Below, piece by piece: positions 20,350 to 29,916 of a DNA stretch of 64,000 nucleotides. Origin of the DNA: Serratia nematodiphila DZ0503SBS1 (GTDB lineage: Bacteria > Pseudomonadota > Gammaproteobacteria > Enterobacterales > Enterobacteriaceae); contig NZ_JPUX01000001.1 in NCBI RefSeq assembly GCF_000738675.1, positions 186,001-250,000 of the forward strand, written 5' to 3'. Made by a program: the position numbers and the translations under genes. The number at the start of each line of letters is the position of its first letter. Position 1 is the stretch's first letter. Under the pieces are notes generated by a model. The model was given only the letters and a program-made list of their open reading frames with translations, searched no databases and was not told the DNA's origin.

Positions 20350-22008
20350 ATGAGCGATATCGCCCTGACCGTCAGCATGTTGGCGTTGGCGGCCGTCATT
20401 GGGCTGTGGATGGGGAACTGGAAGCTGTATGGCGTTGGGTTGGGCATTGGCGGCGTGCTGTTCGGCGGTATCCTGGTCGGCCACTTTGCCCAGAGCGGGC
20501 AAATCAGCCTGAATGGGGACATGCTGCACTTTATCCAGGAGTTTGGCCTGATCCTGTTCGTCTACACCATCGGCATCCAGGTCGGCCCCGGTTTCTTCTC
20601 TTCGCTGCGCGTCTCCGGTCTGCGGCTCAACGCCTTCGCGGTGCTGCTGGTGCTGACCGGCGGCATCGTGGCGGCGGCGGTACACAAGCTGTTCGACGTG
20701 CCGCTGCCGATCATCCTCGGCGTGTTCTCCGGCGCGGTCACCAACACCCCGGCGCTGGGCGCCGGTCAACAAATCCTGACCGATCTCGGTTCCGATCCGG
20801 CGCTGGTGGACGGCATGGGGATGGGTTACGCCATGGCCTATCCGTTCGGCATATGCGGCATCCTGCTGGTAATGTGGCTGATCCGGCTGTTTTTCCGCAT
20901 CAACATCGAGCGTGAGGCTCAGGCGTTTGAAAGCAGCCTGGGCAATCAGCGCGAGTTGCTGCACGCCATCAACGTGGCGGTGCGCAACCCCAATCTGCAG
21001 GGCATGGCGATCAAAAGCGTGCCGCTGCTCAACGGTGAAGCGATCGTCTGTTCGCGCCTCAAGCGCGGGGAGCTGTTGATGGTGCCGGCGCCGCACGAGC
21101 GGCTGGAGCTTGGCGACTACCTGCACCTGGTGGGCAAACGCGAAGATCTGGAGAACGCCCGGTTGGTGATCGGTGAAGAGGTGGATGCCTCGCTGTCGAC
21201 GCGCGGCACTGCGCTGCAGGTGGTGAGGGCGGTGGTGACCAACGAGCAGGTGCTGGGCAAGAAAATCCGCGATCTGAACCTGAAGCGAAAGTATGACGTG
21301 GTGATTTCACGCCTCAACCGCGCCGGCGTGGAGCTGGTGGCCGGCAGCAACGTGACGCTGCAGTTTGGCGACATTCTCAACCTGGTCGGCCGGCCGGAGG
21401 CCATCGATGCGGTGACGGCGATTGTCGGCAACGCCCAACAAAAACTGCAGCAGGTGCAGATGCTGCCGGTCTTTATCGGTATCGGCCTCGGGGTGTTGCT
21501 CGGTTCCATTCCGCTGTTCGTGCCCGGCTTCCCGGCGGCATTGCGGCTGGGGCTGGCCGGCGGGCCGCTGGTGGCGGCGCTGATCCTGGGGCGCATCGGC
21601 AGCATCGGCAAGCTGTACTGGTTTATGCCGCCGAGCGCCAACCTGGCGCTGCGCGAACTGGGCATCGTGCTGTTTCTGGCGGTGGTTGGTTTGAAATCGG
21701 GCGGTAACTTCATCGATACGTTGCTGCACGGCGAGGGGCTGACGTGGGTCGGGTACGGCGCCTTGATCACCGCGATTCCGTTGCTGAGCGTCGGTATTCT
21801 GGCGCGCACGGTGGGCAAGATGAACTACCTGACGCTGTCCGGCATGCTGGCGGGATCGATGACCGATCCGCCGGCGCTGGCGTTCGCCAACGGTCTGCAT
21901 CCCACCAGCGGCGCCGCGGCGCTGTCTTACGCCACCGTTTATCCGCTGGCGATGTTCCTGCGCATCATGTCGCCGCAGCTGCTGGCGGTGCTGTTCTGGA
22001 CGCTATAG
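20350..22008 (+). CDS. yidE: AspT/YidE/YbjL-type transporter YidE
   Basis: A polytopic inner membrane protein of 552 residues of the aspartate:alanine exchanger family. Two homologous membrane halves, each with five or more helices, flank a soluble middle (about residues 190-370). The middle carries two TrkA-C (RCK-C) domains, seen as [18 protein letters not shown] and [18 protein letters not shown]. Conserved motifs include [19 protein letters not shown] and [13 protein letters not shown]. The substrate of YidE is not established. It follows ibpB as in E. coli but has its own promoter region. Confidence 0.93.
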   Translation: MSDIALTVSMLALAAVIGLWMGNWKLYGVGLGIGGVLFGGILVGHFAQSGQISLNGDMLHFIQEFGLILFVYTIGIQVGPGFFSSLRVSGLRLNAFAVLLVLTGGIVAAAVHKLFDVPLPIILGVFSGAVTNTPALGAGQQILTDLGSDPALVDGMGMGYAMAYPFGICGILLVMWLIRLFFRINIEREAQAFESSLGNQRELLHAINVAVRNPNLQGMAIKSVPLLNGEAIVCSRLKRGELLMVPAPHERLELGDYLHLVGKREDLENARLVIGEEVDASLSTRGTALQVVRAVVTNEQVLGKKIRDLNLKRKYDVVISRLNRAGVELVAGSNVTLQFGDILNLVGRPEAIDAVTAIVGNAQQKLQQVQMLPVFIGIGLGVLLGSIPLFVPGFPAALRLGLAGGPLVAALILGRIGSIGKLYWFMPPSANLALRELGIVLFLAVVGLKSGGNFIDTLLHGEGLTWVGYGALITAIPLLSVGILARTVGKMNYLTLSGMLAGSMTDPPALAFANGLHPTSGAAALSYATVYPLAMFLRIMSPQLLAVLFWTL

Positions 22009-22018
22009 CGCTGCCCGA

Positions 22019-22399
22019 CTACAGCCGGTAAGGCATTAACACGCCGTTGTCAGTGCCAAAATCTTTGGGGTTGCGGGAGATGAGCGTCCGGAACCCCACC
22101 TGCGCGGTGGCCCAGATAATGGCGTCCGGCAGCTTCACATGCTGTGAGTGGCGCAGTTCTACGGCGCGTTCGGCAACTTCATCGGTAATAGGCAGCAGCA
22201 GGAATTGCCCTAAAAACTGGCGCGTTTTCAGCTCCAGCGCCGGCCCCTGCTTTTTGGCACCCACCATCACTTCCATCCAGGTGATGGCGCTAATAGCCGG
22301 ATTGGTGTGGTATTCGGTCAAAACGTCTTTGGCTTGAGGAATGCCGTTGAGATAATCGATCAGAATATTGGTGTCGAATAACGCCCGTTGAGCCACCAT
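22019..22399 (-). CDS. PIN-domain toxin of VapC type
   Basis: A protein of 126 residues with the PIN ribonuclease fold. Conserved acidic residues appear in ALFDTNILIDYLNG (Asp8 with Asp14), WMEVMVG, LPDAIIWATA and the late SRNPKDFG. Toxins of this type cut tRNA or rRNA. The ATG at 22399 overlaps the stop of the upstream antitoxin (TAATG), a coupling typical of vapBC pairs, and GAGGAG precedes it. The gene converges with yidE. Confidence 0.88.
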   Translation of the reverse strand: MVAQRALFDTNILIDYLNGIPQAKDVLTEYHTNPAISAITWMEVMVGAKKQGPALELKTRQFLGQFLLLPITDEVAERAVELRHSQHVKLPDAIIWATAQVGFRTLISRNPKDFGTDNGVLMPYRL

Positions 22400-22620
22400 T
22401 ATTCCCACTCCTCGCGCTGACGATTTTCGTAGTCCACGCCATCTCCCATCGCCCCGGACCAGAGCCCGAAAGCATTGCTGGGATCTTCAACGTGGTTCTC
22501 CGTCAGATAGCGGGAGACGGCCTGACGGATGATTTCGGCCCGGGGAACGTGGCGGATATTTTTCAGATTGTCGAGCTGCCGCAGGTCTTCTTCAGGTAAA
22601 TCGATCACGATGCGAGTCAT
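22399..22620 (-). CDS. Ribbon-helix-helix antitoxin of the VapC-type toxin
   Basis: A protein of 73 residues beginning MTRIVIDLPEEDLRQLDNL, a clear CopG/Arc-type ribbon-helix-helix DNA-binding domain. RAEIIRQAVSRYL forms the second helix. The C-terminal tail (AFGLW, then REEWE) would neutralise the toxin. AGGGCTAG before the ATG serves as ribosome site. A perfect inverted repeat immediately upstream is the likely operator. Confidence 0.88.
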   Translation of the reverse strand: MTRIVIDLPEEDLRQLDNLKNIRHVPRAEIIRQAVSRYLTENHVEDPSNAFGLWSGAMGDGVDYENRQREEWE

Positions 22621-22636
22621 CGCTAGCCCTCCAAAA

Positions 22637-22668
22637 AAAGATATACGATATATGCATCGTATATCTTT
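22637..22668 (-). promoter_or_regulatory. Operator palindrome of the VapBC-type operon
   Basis: Two perfect 13-base arms, AAAGATATACGAT and ATCGTATATCTTT, are separated by six bases, 17 bases upstream of the antitoxin start. Ribbon-helix-helix antitoxins bind such repeats to repress their own operon; binding here is inferred. Confidence 0.8.
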
Positions 22669-22694
22669 ATAGGTCGATTTTCAATCAGCTGGCA

Positions 22695-23945
22695 TTAGCC
22701 TTCCTGATGCGCGCGTTCGATCTCTTCTGCCAGGATCGCCACGCCGCGCTCGATTTTCTCCGGGTCGGGCACGTAGTTCATGCGCATGCACTGGTGGGTG
22801 TGCGGCCAGTCGTGCTCCAGCCCCGGGAAGAAGTAGTGGCCCGGCACCATCAGCACGCCGCGCTTTTTCAGGCGCTGATACAGCACCTCGGTAGTGATCG
22901 GCAGATCCTTGAACCACAGCCAGAGGAAGATGGCCCCTTCCGGTTTGTGGATCAGGCAGCGCTCCGGCGACAGGTAGCGGCGGATAATCTCGATGGTGTG
23001 TTCGACGCGCTGTTTGTAAAACGGGCGAATCACCTCGTTCGACAGGCGCAGCAGATCGCCGCGCGCGATCATTTCCGTCGCCATCGCCGGCCCCATGCTG
23101 CCCGGCGACAGGCTGATGATGCCGTTCATGTTGGTCAGCGCGGTGATCACCTTCTCGTCGGCGATCACGATGCCGCAGCGCGAGCCCGGCAGGCCGAGTT
23201 TGGACAGGCTCATGCACAGGATGGTGTTCGGGTTCCACAGCGGCGTGGCGTCGCTGAAGATAATGCCGGGGAAAGGCACGCCGTAGGCGTTGTCGATCAC
23301 CAGCGGAATATCGCGCTGCTGCGCCAGCAGGTCGAGCTTCATCAGCTCTTCGTCGGTGATCACGTTGCCGGTCGGGTTGGTCGGCCGTGAAACGCAGATC
23401 ATGCCGATGTCGTCGCCAATGGTGAGGTGTTCGAAATCAACGTGATATTTGAACTGGCCGTCCGGCAGCAGCTCGATGTTCGGTTTGGCGGAGACGAACA
23501 GCCCTTCGTCCAGCCCGGCATCGGCATAGCCGATATATTCTGGCGCCAATGGGAACAGCACGCGGCGGCGCGAACCGTCGGCGTAGCGGCCGGCGAACAG
23601 GTTGAACAAGTAGAAAAACGCGCTTTGGCTGCCGTTCGTCAGTGCAATATTCTGTGGCGAAATCTCCCAGCCGAGCTCGTCGCGCAGCAGATTGGCCAGC
23701 GCTTTCAGCAGCGCATCCTTGCCTTGCGGGCCGTCGTAGTTGCACAGCGCCTCGGTCAGTTTGCCCTGGTCGAGCATCTCCTGGCACAGCTGTTTGAAGT
23801 AGGCTTCCATCTCTGGGATCTGCGCCGGGTTGCCGCCGCCGAGCATGATGGCACCGGGGGTGCGCAGGCCTTCGTTCAGGTCGTCCATCAAACGGGTAAT
23901 GCCCGCATAACGGGTAAATTTTTCGCCGAAAAGTGAGAAAGTCAT
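22695..23945 (-). CDS. avtA: Valine--pyruvate aminotransferase AvtA
   Basis: A PLP enzyme of 416 residues (fold type I) that makes alanine from pyruvate with valine as donor. The sequence is colinear with E. coli AvtA (MTFSLFGEKFTRYAGITRLM; GGGNPAQIPEMEAYF). The PLP lysine is in MSLSKLGLPGSRCG, and the Asn and Tyr contacts are in SRPTNPTGN and DNAYGVPFPG. The ATG at 23945 matches the E. coli start although its ribosome site is weak; in-frame ATGs at 23987 and 24023 exist. It is downstream of malS, as in E. coli. Confidence 0.96.
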   Translation of the reverse strand: MTFSLFGEKFTRYAGITRLMDDLNEGLRTPGAIMLGGGNPAQIPEMEAYFKQLCQEMLDQGKLTEALCNYDGPQGKDALLKALANLLRDELGWEISPQNIALTNGSQSAFFYLFNLFAGRYADGSRRRVLFPLAPEYIGYADAGLDEGLFVSAKPNIELLPDGQFKYHVDFEHLTIGDDIGMICVSRPTNPTGNVITDEELMKLDLLAQQRDIPLVIDNAYGVPFPGIIFSDATPLWNPNTILCMSLSKLGLPGSRCGIVIADEKVITALTNMNGIISLSPGSMGPAMATEMIARGDLLRLSNEVIRPFYKQRVEHTIEIIRRYLSPERCLIHKPEGAIFLWLWFKDLPITTEVLYQRLKKRGVLMVPGHYFFPGLEHDWPHTHQCMRMNYVPDPEKIERGVAILAEEIERAHQEG

Positions 23946-24080
23946 AGGTGTAGCAATACTGTTTTTTAGCAGGTAATCCCCCACCATACCGCCAGACAAA
24001 TCCCTCTGCAATGCGGCCGACAAATCGACCAGTGGGCAAAAGCTTCGCTCATCGGCCGATTGTCAGCATATTACGCTGGA

Positions 24081-26144
24081 TTATTGTGACCGTTCGCCGG
24101 CCCATACCACCATCACCTTATCGTCGCCGAGCCGGCGGCTGAAGGCGTAGTAGGCGGCGTGTGGCAGCGGGGTTTGCACGCCGCCGCCGATCGCCGGATG
24201 GCGAGCGCGGAACTGTCCCAACCGTTGCCAGTGGGCCAGCAGCGAGGCTTTTTCCCCCTGCAACTCAGGCCAGTTCATGTCGGAGCGGGTGCCCTGCAGC
24301 GGATCGGAACCGGTTGGGCCGAGCGGGCGGCCGCTTTCATCGCCGTAGTAAATCTGCACCGCCCCCGGCGCCAGCAACAGCAGGTTTGCCGCCCGCTGTT
24401 GGCGCACCTGCGAGCCTTTGGCGTCGCTGGCGAAGAACAGCCGGGTGTCATGTGAAGAGAGGTAGCTCAGCACGTTGAAATCCTGCAGCCGCTCGGCCAT
24501 CTGCCGGTAGGTGGCATCGATGTCGGCAAAGCAGCCCAGCGCCTGCGACGCCTGGTCCTGGAAATCGAAGTTGATCATCGCGTCGAAGCCGTTTTGGTAA
24601 TAGTCGCTTTTCATCACCCCGTGGCCCCAGGCCTCGCCGGTCATCCAAAACGGCGCGTCATCCAGCGCCTGCTGCGGATGCTCCGCTTTCCACGCCGCCA
24701 ATGCCGCCGTGGCGCGCTGCTTCAACAGCGCCAGCGTCGGTTTTTCCACGTGCTTGGCGGTGTCGACGCGAAAACCGTCGATGCCGTAATCGCGCACCCA
24801 CTGGCTGAGCCAGACGGTCAGGTAATCGCGGGTGGTGGCGCCGGGAATGTCGCGAGCGGCGGTGTCGGGTTTGTGGCGATAGAACAGCGGCAGGCCGCTG
24901 GCGCCGGGCGCTTCGGTTTTGATGTCCGGCAGGAAGGCCAGCGACATTGTCAGGTCGTCATAGCCCGGCGCGTCATAGTCGCCGATGTCGGTGCGGATCC
25001 AGTTTTTCCCCCACCATGGGCGCCAGCCCGCCTTGTCGCTGAAATTGATATAGTCGTTGAAGCTGTGCCAGTTTTGCCCTGGCCCGGGGCGCCAGTCGTT
25101 CCAGCTTTTCCCCAGGGTTTTCTCCACCTCTGCACCCTGCAGATACAGCGAGCCGAAGTGGAACGTTTGCATATCCGCCAGCGTGGCGTAGCCGACATGA
25201 TTCACCACCACGTCGAACAGAATGCGAATGCCGCGCTGATGGGCCTGCTCGACCAGCGTGCGCAGCTCCTGTTCGGTGCCCATGTTGGCGTCGAGGCGCG
25301 TCCAGTCCAGCGCGTAATAGCCGTGATAGGCGTAATGCGGGAAATCGCCTTGGGTGCCGCCGCCGACCCAGCCGTGGATCTGCTCCAGCGGTGAGCTGAT
25401 CCACAAGGCGTTGACGCCGAGCTGCTGCAGATAATCCAGCTTCTGCGTCAGGCCGGCCAGATCGCCGCCGTGAAAGGTGCCTATTTCCTGCAGGCCGTCG
25501 CTGCGGCGCCCGTAGCTGTGGTCATTGGCCGGATTGCCGTTCTCAAAGCGATCGGTCAGCACGAAGTAGACCGTGGCGTTATGCCAACTGAACGCCGCCG
25601 GTTTCGCCGTGGCGGCGGATTCCAGCAGCAACAGGCCGCCGCTGGCGGCGGCGGGCTGCAACGTGATTTTCCCCTGGCTCACCTGCGCCGTTTGGCCGGA
25701 ATAGAAATCGCGCAGCGTTTCGCCTTCGGCGAAGGTGGAGGCGACGTCGACCGTGACCGGCTTGCCGTCCCAGCGCGGGCAACTGCGCACGGCAACGGCG
25801 GCGCTTTCCGGCGCGCTGCTCAGGCTGAGTTGCAGCGTCGGCGTGCCGCTGCGGGTGTCGATGCGCACCTGATAATCGCCGGCGCGGAACTGCCGCCAGC
25901 TGACCGGCGGATGGGCGCCACAGGGCTGCAGCGACAGCGTTTGGTTAAGCTTCACCGCCTCGGCCGGCTGCCAGCAGCGGTTATCCTGATACAGCCGTAG
26001 CGGCAGCTGGCCTTTGGGCAGCGCGGCCTGGCTGGCGAACAGCCCGGCGGCAGTTTCGTCGAAGGCCGGGAAACCCGGCAACGTCCAGCCGGCCAGCGCC
26101 GAAGGCGACAGCAGTATCAACAAGGGCAGGGGTAACAGTTTCAT
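24081..26144 (-). CDS. malS: Periplasmic alpha-amylase MalS
   Basis: A secreted glycoside hydrolase family 13 enzyme of 687 residues that cuts maltodextrins in the periplasm. The signal peptide MKLLPLPLLILLSPSALAG is clear. An N-terminal carbohydrate-binding-like region runs to about residue 190 and contains several Cys. The (beta/alpha)8 domain follows. Catalytic regions seen are DVVVNHVGY, GFRVDTAKH (nucleophile Asp), GEAWGHG (acid Glu) and LSSHDTRLF (third Asp). It matches E. coli MalS in length and in its neighbour avtA. No MalT box was identified with confidence. Confidence 0.95.
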   Translation of the reverse strand: MKLLPLPLLILLSPSALAGWTLPGFPAFDETAAGLFASQAALPKGQLPLRLYQDNRCWQPAEAVKLNQTLSLQPCGAHPPVSWRQFRAGDYQVRIDTRSGTPTLQLSLSSAPESAAVAVRSCPRWDGKPVTVDVASTFAEGETLRDFYSGQTAQVSQGKITLQPAAASGGLLLLESAATAKPAAFSWHNATVYFVLTDRFENGNPANDHSYGRRSDGLQEIGTFHGGDLAGLTQKLDYLQQLGVNALWISSPLEQIHGWVGGGTQGDFPHYAYHGYYALDWTRLDANMGTEQELRTLVEQAHQRGIRILFDVVVNHVGYATLADMQTFHFGSLYLQGAEVEKTLGKSWNDWRPGPGQNWHSFNDYINFSDKAGWRPWWGKNWIRTDIGDYDAPGYDDLTMSLAFLPDIKTEAPGASGLPLFYRHKPDTAARDIPGATTRDYLTVWLSQWVRDYGIDGFRVDTAKHVEKPTLALLKQRATAALAAWKAEHPQQALDDAPFWMTGEAWGHGVMKSDYYQNGFDAMINFDFQDQASQALGCFADIDATYRQMAERLQDFNVLSYLSSHDTRLFFASDAKGSQVRQQRAANLLLLAPGAVQIYYGDESGRPLGPTGSDPLQGTRSDMNWPELQGEKASLLAHWQRLGQFRARHPAIGGGVQTPLPHAAYYAFSRRLGDDKVMVVWAGERSQ

Positions 26145-26339
26145 GGCTCTCCTTACGCGTGGCAGGAAGCGTTTTTTCCGCTGGGTAGCGCCAGTGTGGC
26201 AAACGGCGGAAAAATGGCCTCCTCCCTGCGAGGGTTTTTCGGGGAGGAGGAGAAGGGCGGAGCGTTTTCGGATTGATTCGGCTTGGCTTTGCGCGCGCGC
26301 TGCGGCAGATTAAACGATGAACATCAAAGGAGGTTAGCG

Positions 26340-26492
26340 ATGACGGACAAAAACTGGCGAGAAGAGATCGTTCGGGCAATTCAGGATGCCGAATTGCAGC
26401 ACTTCGCCGAAGAACATCAGCTGCAGGCGCTGTTCGCGCCGCAGCAGGAAGAGCAACACGGCCGGTTATCCGCAGACCACCGGCCGCGCTGA
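26340..26492 (+). CDS. Small protein of unknown function, 50 residues
   Basis: An ORF of 50 residues starting MTDKNWREEIVRAIQDAELQ, with an ideal ribosome site AAAGGAGG 6 bases before the ATG. The product is rich in Glu, Gln, Arg and His and is mostly predicted to be helical (EEIVRAIQDAELQHFAEEHQLQALF). It has no signal peptide or membrane segment. It reads toward ghrB and ends one base before that gene's stop. I do not recognise a family. The strong ribosome site and its position between two single-direction genes argue that it is real. Confidence 0.6.
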   Translation: MTDKNWREEIVRAIQDAELQHFAEEHQLQALFAPQQEEQHGRLSADHRPR

Positions 26493-26493
26493 G

Positions 26494-27471
26494 TTATTTC
26501 CGCAACAGCTGCGGATTGACGCAGTTTTCTTTCACCGTGCCGGTCAACGCGGCGATCAAGTTATCCACCGCGCAGGCGGCCATGCCGTAGCGGGTTTCAT
26601 GGGTGGCGGAGCCGATGTGCGGCAACGCCACCACGTTCGGCATGCTGAGCAGCGGCGAATTGGCCGGCAGCGGCTCTTTCTCGAACACGTCCAACCCGGC
26701 GGCGTGGATCACGCCGTTTTGCAGCGCTTCGATCAACGCCTGCTCATCCACCACCGGCCCGCGGCCGGCGTTGATCAGAATGCCGCTTTTCTTCATTTTC
26801 GCCAGCTGATCGCGGCCGATCAGATGGAAAGTTTGTTCGGTCAGCGGCAACGTGATGCAAACGAAATCCGATTCGGCCAGCAGGGTATCCAGATCGCAGC
26901 GACGGGCGTTGAAGCGTTGCTCCGCCTCTTCGTGCGTGCGGCGGGCGTTGTACAGCACCGGCATGCCGAAGCCGAAGTGCGCGCGCTGCGCCAGCGCCAG
27001 ACCGATGCGCCCCATGCCGAGGATGCCGATGGTTTTGTGGTGCACGTCGACGCCGAACCAGTCCGGCCCGATGCTGCCACGCCATTCGCCGGCCTTCACC
27101 CGCTCCGCCACTTCCACCACCCGGCGCGCGGTCGCCAGCACCAGGCTCATGATGGTGTCGGCGACGGTTTCGGTCAGCACCGTCGGGGTATGCATCAGCA
27201 GCACGTTATGGGCGTTGAGCGCCTCGACGTCGAAGTTGTCGTAGCCGACGGAAACGGTCGAGGCCGCGCGCAGTTTGGGCGCCTGCTGCAGGAAAGCTTC
27301 GTCAATTTTACCGCCGGAACCGATGATCCCTTCGGCCTGCTGCAGCGCCTGGCGCAGTTCGTCGCGGTTCTCCGGCTGCAGGCCGTTGAAGGCGTGCACG
27401 GTGAAGTGCTGTTCCAGACGTTCACGCAGATCGGCGGGCAGGCTTTTGTACAATACGATAGAAGGCTTCAT
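26494..27471 (-). CDS. ghrB: Glyoxylate/hydroxypyruvate/2-ketogluconate reductase GhrB (KguD)
   Basis: A protein of 325 residues of the D-2-hydroxyacid dehydrogenase family. The NAD(P)-binding motif [11 protein letters not shown] lies near residue 155. The catalytic Arg, Glu and His are in [19 protein letters not shown] and [12 protein letters not shown]. It aligns along its length with E. coli GhrB (TiaE), which reduces glyoxylate, hydroxypyruvate and 2-ketogluconate. As the last gene after kguE, kguK and kguT it fills the place of kguD, the 2-keto-6-phosphogluconate reductase. ATG 27471 matches the E. coli start MKPS. Whether it acts on the free or phosphorylated sugar acid cannot be read from sequence. 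Confidence 0.93.
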   Translation of the reverse strand: MKPSIVLYKSLPADLRERLEQHFTVHAFNGLQPENRDELRQALQQAEGIIGSGGKIDEAFLQQAPKLRAASTVSVGYDNFDVEALNAHNVLLMHTPTVLTETVADTIMSLVLATARRVVEVAERVKAGEWRGSIGPDWFGVDVHHKTIGILGMGRIGLALAQRAHFGFGMPVLYNARRTHEEAEQRFNARRCDLDTLLAESDFVCITLPLTEQTFHLIGRDQLAKMKKSGILINAGRGPVVDEQALIEALQNGVIHAAGLDVFEKEPLPANSPLLSMPNVVALPHIGSATHETRYGMAACAVDNLIAALTGTVKENCVNPQLLRK

Positions 27472-27544
27472 CACGAACTCCAGCTGGGCCAAAGGGGGCA
27501 TGGCGCCCCCCCGGTTGGGTTAACAGAGAAAAAGTATAACCGGA

Positions 27545-28813
27545 TCAAGCCAATTGTGGCTGGATCTCGTTGCGGGCGGGCTTGACGATCAGCGTCAGCA
27601 CCACCGCCACCACCAGTGCGATGGCCATAAACATGTAAGAGGCCGCCGGGCTGCCGGTGGCGCCATTCAGGTAACCGACGAACCACGAACCGAAGAACGA
27701 ACCCAGCGCGCCCATGCTGTTGATCAGCGCCATGGCGCCCCCGGCGACGTTTTTCGGCAGCATTTCCGGAATGATGGCGAAGAACGGCCCATAAGGGGCG
27801 TACATCGCGGCGCCGGCGACCACCAGCAGGCCGTAGGAGATCCAGAAGTGGTTGGCGCCGACGGCGTAAGATCCGAAGAACGCCAGCGCGCCGATCAGCA
27901 GCAGCGGCCAGACGAACAGCTTGCGGTTTTGCATTTTGTCCGACGCCCAGGAGACGACGATCATGGCGATGGTTGCCGCCAGGTAAGGCACCGCCGACAG
28001 CCAGCCGGCTTCCACCATGCCCATCTGCATGCCGCTGCGCAGGATGGAAGGCAGCCACAGCACGAAGCCGTACACGCCGATGCTCCAGGCGAAGTACTGC
28101 ACGCACAACAGGATCACGTTGCGTGAGCGGAAGGCTTCGCCGTAGTTGCGCACGGCCTTGATGCCTTTCTGTTCTTCGTCCAACTGCTGTTGCAGCGCCT
28201 GTTTCTCATTGGCGCTCAACCAGCCGGCCTGCGCCGGTTTGTCTTTCGCCAACACCCACCAGCAGAACGCCCAGATAACCGCCGGAATGCCCTCGATGAT
28301 GAACATTTCGCGCCAGCCGAAGGCGTGGATCAGGTATCCTGACACCACAGACATCCACAGCACCGTCACCGGGTTGCCGAGGATCAGGAAGGTATTGGCG
28401 CGTGACCGCTCCGATTTGGTGAACCAGTTGCTGATGTAGATCAGCATCGCCGGCATCACCGCCGCTTCCACCACGCCGAGGATAAAGCGGATGGCGGCCA
28501 ACATCGGGATATTGCTCACCACGCCGGTCAGCGAGGCGCAACCGCCCCACAGGATCAGGCACCAGAAGATCAATTTTTTGACGCTGCGGCGTTCGGCGTA
28601 GATGGCGCCGGGAATTTGGAAGAAGAAATAACCGAGGAAAAACAGCGCGCCAAGCAGCGAGGCCATGCCCTTGGTGATGCCGAGATCTTCATTGATGCCG
28701 GCGGCGGAGGCGAAGCTGAAGTTGGCGCGATCGAGATAGGCCAGGCTGTAGGTGATAAACACGATGGGCATGATGTACCACCAGCGTTTGGCCGCGACAG
28801 TCGCTTTGTTCAT
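27545..28813 (-). CDS. kguT: MFS transporter, probable 2-ketogluconate permease KguT
   Basis: An inner membrane protein of 422 residues with twelve predicted helices, of the anion:cation symporter branch of the major facilitator superfamily. The N-terminal signature RWWYIMPIVFITYSLAYLDRANFSFA and the loop motif YFFFQIPGAIYAERRSVKKL are typical of sugar-acid carriers (tartrate, galactonate, glucarate). Its place between a PfkB kinase and a 2-ketoacid reductase, under a PtxS-like regulator, points to 2-ketogluconate uptake. The substrate is inferred from context; the family is certain. A 130-base gap with an inverted repeat separates it from kguK. Confidence 0.85.
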   Translation of the reverse strand: MNKATVAAKRWWYIMPIVFITYSLAYLDRANFSFASAAGINEDLGITKGMASLLGALFFLGYFFFQIPGAIYAERRSVKKLIFWCLILWGGCASLTGVVSNIPMLAAIRFILGVVEAAVMPAMLIYISNWFTKSERSRANTFLILGNPVTVLWMSVVSGYLIHAFGWREMFIIEGIPAVIWAFCWWVLAKDKPAQAGWLSANEKQALQQQLDEEQKGIKAVRNYGEAFRSRNVILLCVQYFAWSIGVYGFVLWLPSILRSGMQMGMVEAGWLSAVPYLAATIAMIVVSWASDKMQNRKLFVWPLLLIGALAFFGSYAVGANHFWISYGLLVVAGAAMYAPYGPFFAIIPEMLPKNVAGGAMALINSMGALGSFFGSWFVGYLNGATGSPAASYMFMAIALVVAVVLTLIVKPARNEIQPQLA

Positions 28814-28840
28814 GTTCAGTATCCTTCAGTGGTGTTGCAT

Positions 28841-28870
28841 CCCCTTCGCCCGGCATGCCAGAAGAAGGGG
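28841..28870 (-). repeat. Inverted repeat in the kguK-kguT gap
   Basis: CCCCTTC (28841-28847) and GAAGGGG (28864-28870) flank a 16-base GC-rich centre containing GGCATGCC. It may fold into an intercistronic hairpin that adjusts kguT expression or mRNA stability. Confidence 0.45.
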
Positions 28871-28943
28871 CAGATGCTCTCCCGACGCGTCCCGGTTGTA
28901 GGGCCAGAGGCTGACGTCATGCGGAGAAGTCGTTTTTTTATTG

Positions 28944-29912
28944 TTATTCGGCCAGCGCCGCGCGGGTCGGCAGGCCTTCGCTGTCGCCGATGGCCTGGAT
29001 CGCCAGCGAACCGATTTTGTTGCCGCGCTGCACCGCCTGTACCAGCGTTTTGCCTTCCAGCAGGGCGCTGAGGGTGCCGACGGCAAAGCCATCACCCGCC
29101 CCCACGGTATCCACCACGTTGTCGACCTTGACTGCGGCCACCGCCGCCTTATCGCCGGCGGCGGTTTTAAACCAGGCGCCGTCCGGGCCGGTTTTGATGA
29201 TCACCGCCTGCACGCCGCGTTCCAGATAGAAATCGGCGATGCCTTCCGGCGTCGATTGGCCGGTGAGGATCTGCCCCTCTTTCAGCCCCGGCAGCACCCA
29301 GTCGGCGGCGAACGCCAGCTGGTTCAGCTGCTCGATCATCACCTCGCGGCTGGGCCACAGCACCGGGCGCAGATTGGGGTCGAACGAAATGGTTTTGCCC
29401 ATGGCGCGCATCTCGCGCGCCGCATGGTGGCACAGCGCCAGCGATTCGCCGGACAGCGCCGCCGCCACGCCGCTCAGGTGCAGGTGGCGCGCGGAACCGA
29501 AATACTCGCGGTTAAAATCGGCAATCGACAGGTGGCTGGCCGCCGAGCCCTTGCGGAAGTATTCCACGCTGGGATCGGTACCATCGATGGTTTTGGATTT
29601 CACCTGAAAACCGGTCGGATAGTGGCCATCGACCGTCACCTGCCGGTAGTTGATGCCTTCTTTTTTCAGCTGCTGCAGGGCGAAGCGGCCGAACGAGTCA
29701 TTGCCGACGCGGCTGACCCAGCCGACGTTCATGCCCAGACGCGCCAGGCCGATCGCCACGTTCAGTTCGGCGCCAGCGATGCGTTTGGTGAAGGTTTCCA
29801 CCTCCGCCAGGTCGCCGGTTTGCGCCGCCACGAACATCGCCATGGCTTCGCCCAGCGTGACCACATCCAGGGGCGTCTGCTGCGCCGTCGTTGCCGTTAA
29901 CGTTGTCATCAT
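28944..29912 (-). CDS. kguK: PfkB-family sugar kinase, probable 2-ketogluconate kinase KguK
   Basis: A kinase of 322 residues of the ribokinase/PfkB family. Signature 1 lies near LNVAIGLARLGMNVGWVSRVG (residues about 42-62). Signature 2 is the late DTVGAGDGFAVGTLSALL, with the catalytic Asp in GAGD. The substrate-type region resembles 2-keto-3-deoxygluconate and 2-ketogluconate kinases. Start ATG 29912 has GGAG at 9 bases and lies 4 bases after the kguE stop. Within this gene set it would phosphorylate 2-ketogluconate at C6. Confidence 0.88.
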   Translation of the reverse strand: MMTTLTATTAQQTPLDVVTLGEAMAMFVAAQTGDLAEVETFTKRIAGAELNVAIGLARLGMNVGWVSRVGNDSFGRFALQQLKKEGINYRQVTVDGHYPTGFQVKSKTIDGTDPSVEYFRKGSAASHLSIADFNREYFGSARHLHLSGVAAALSGESLALCHHAAREMRAMGKTISFDPNLRPVLWPSREVMIEQLNQLAFAADWVLPGLKEGQILTGQSTPEGIADFYLERGVQAVIIKTGPDGAWFKTAAGDKAAVAAVKVDNVVDTVGAGDGFAVGTLSALLEGKTLVQAVQRGNKIGSLAIQAIGDSEGLPTRAALAE

Positions 29913-29916
29913 GGGG

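Noticed and set aside
22695..24023. Longer avtA starting at 24023 or 23987
   Set aside because: The extension has no counterpart in E. coli AvtA, whose start MTFSLFG matches ATG 23945, although the ribosome site there is weak.
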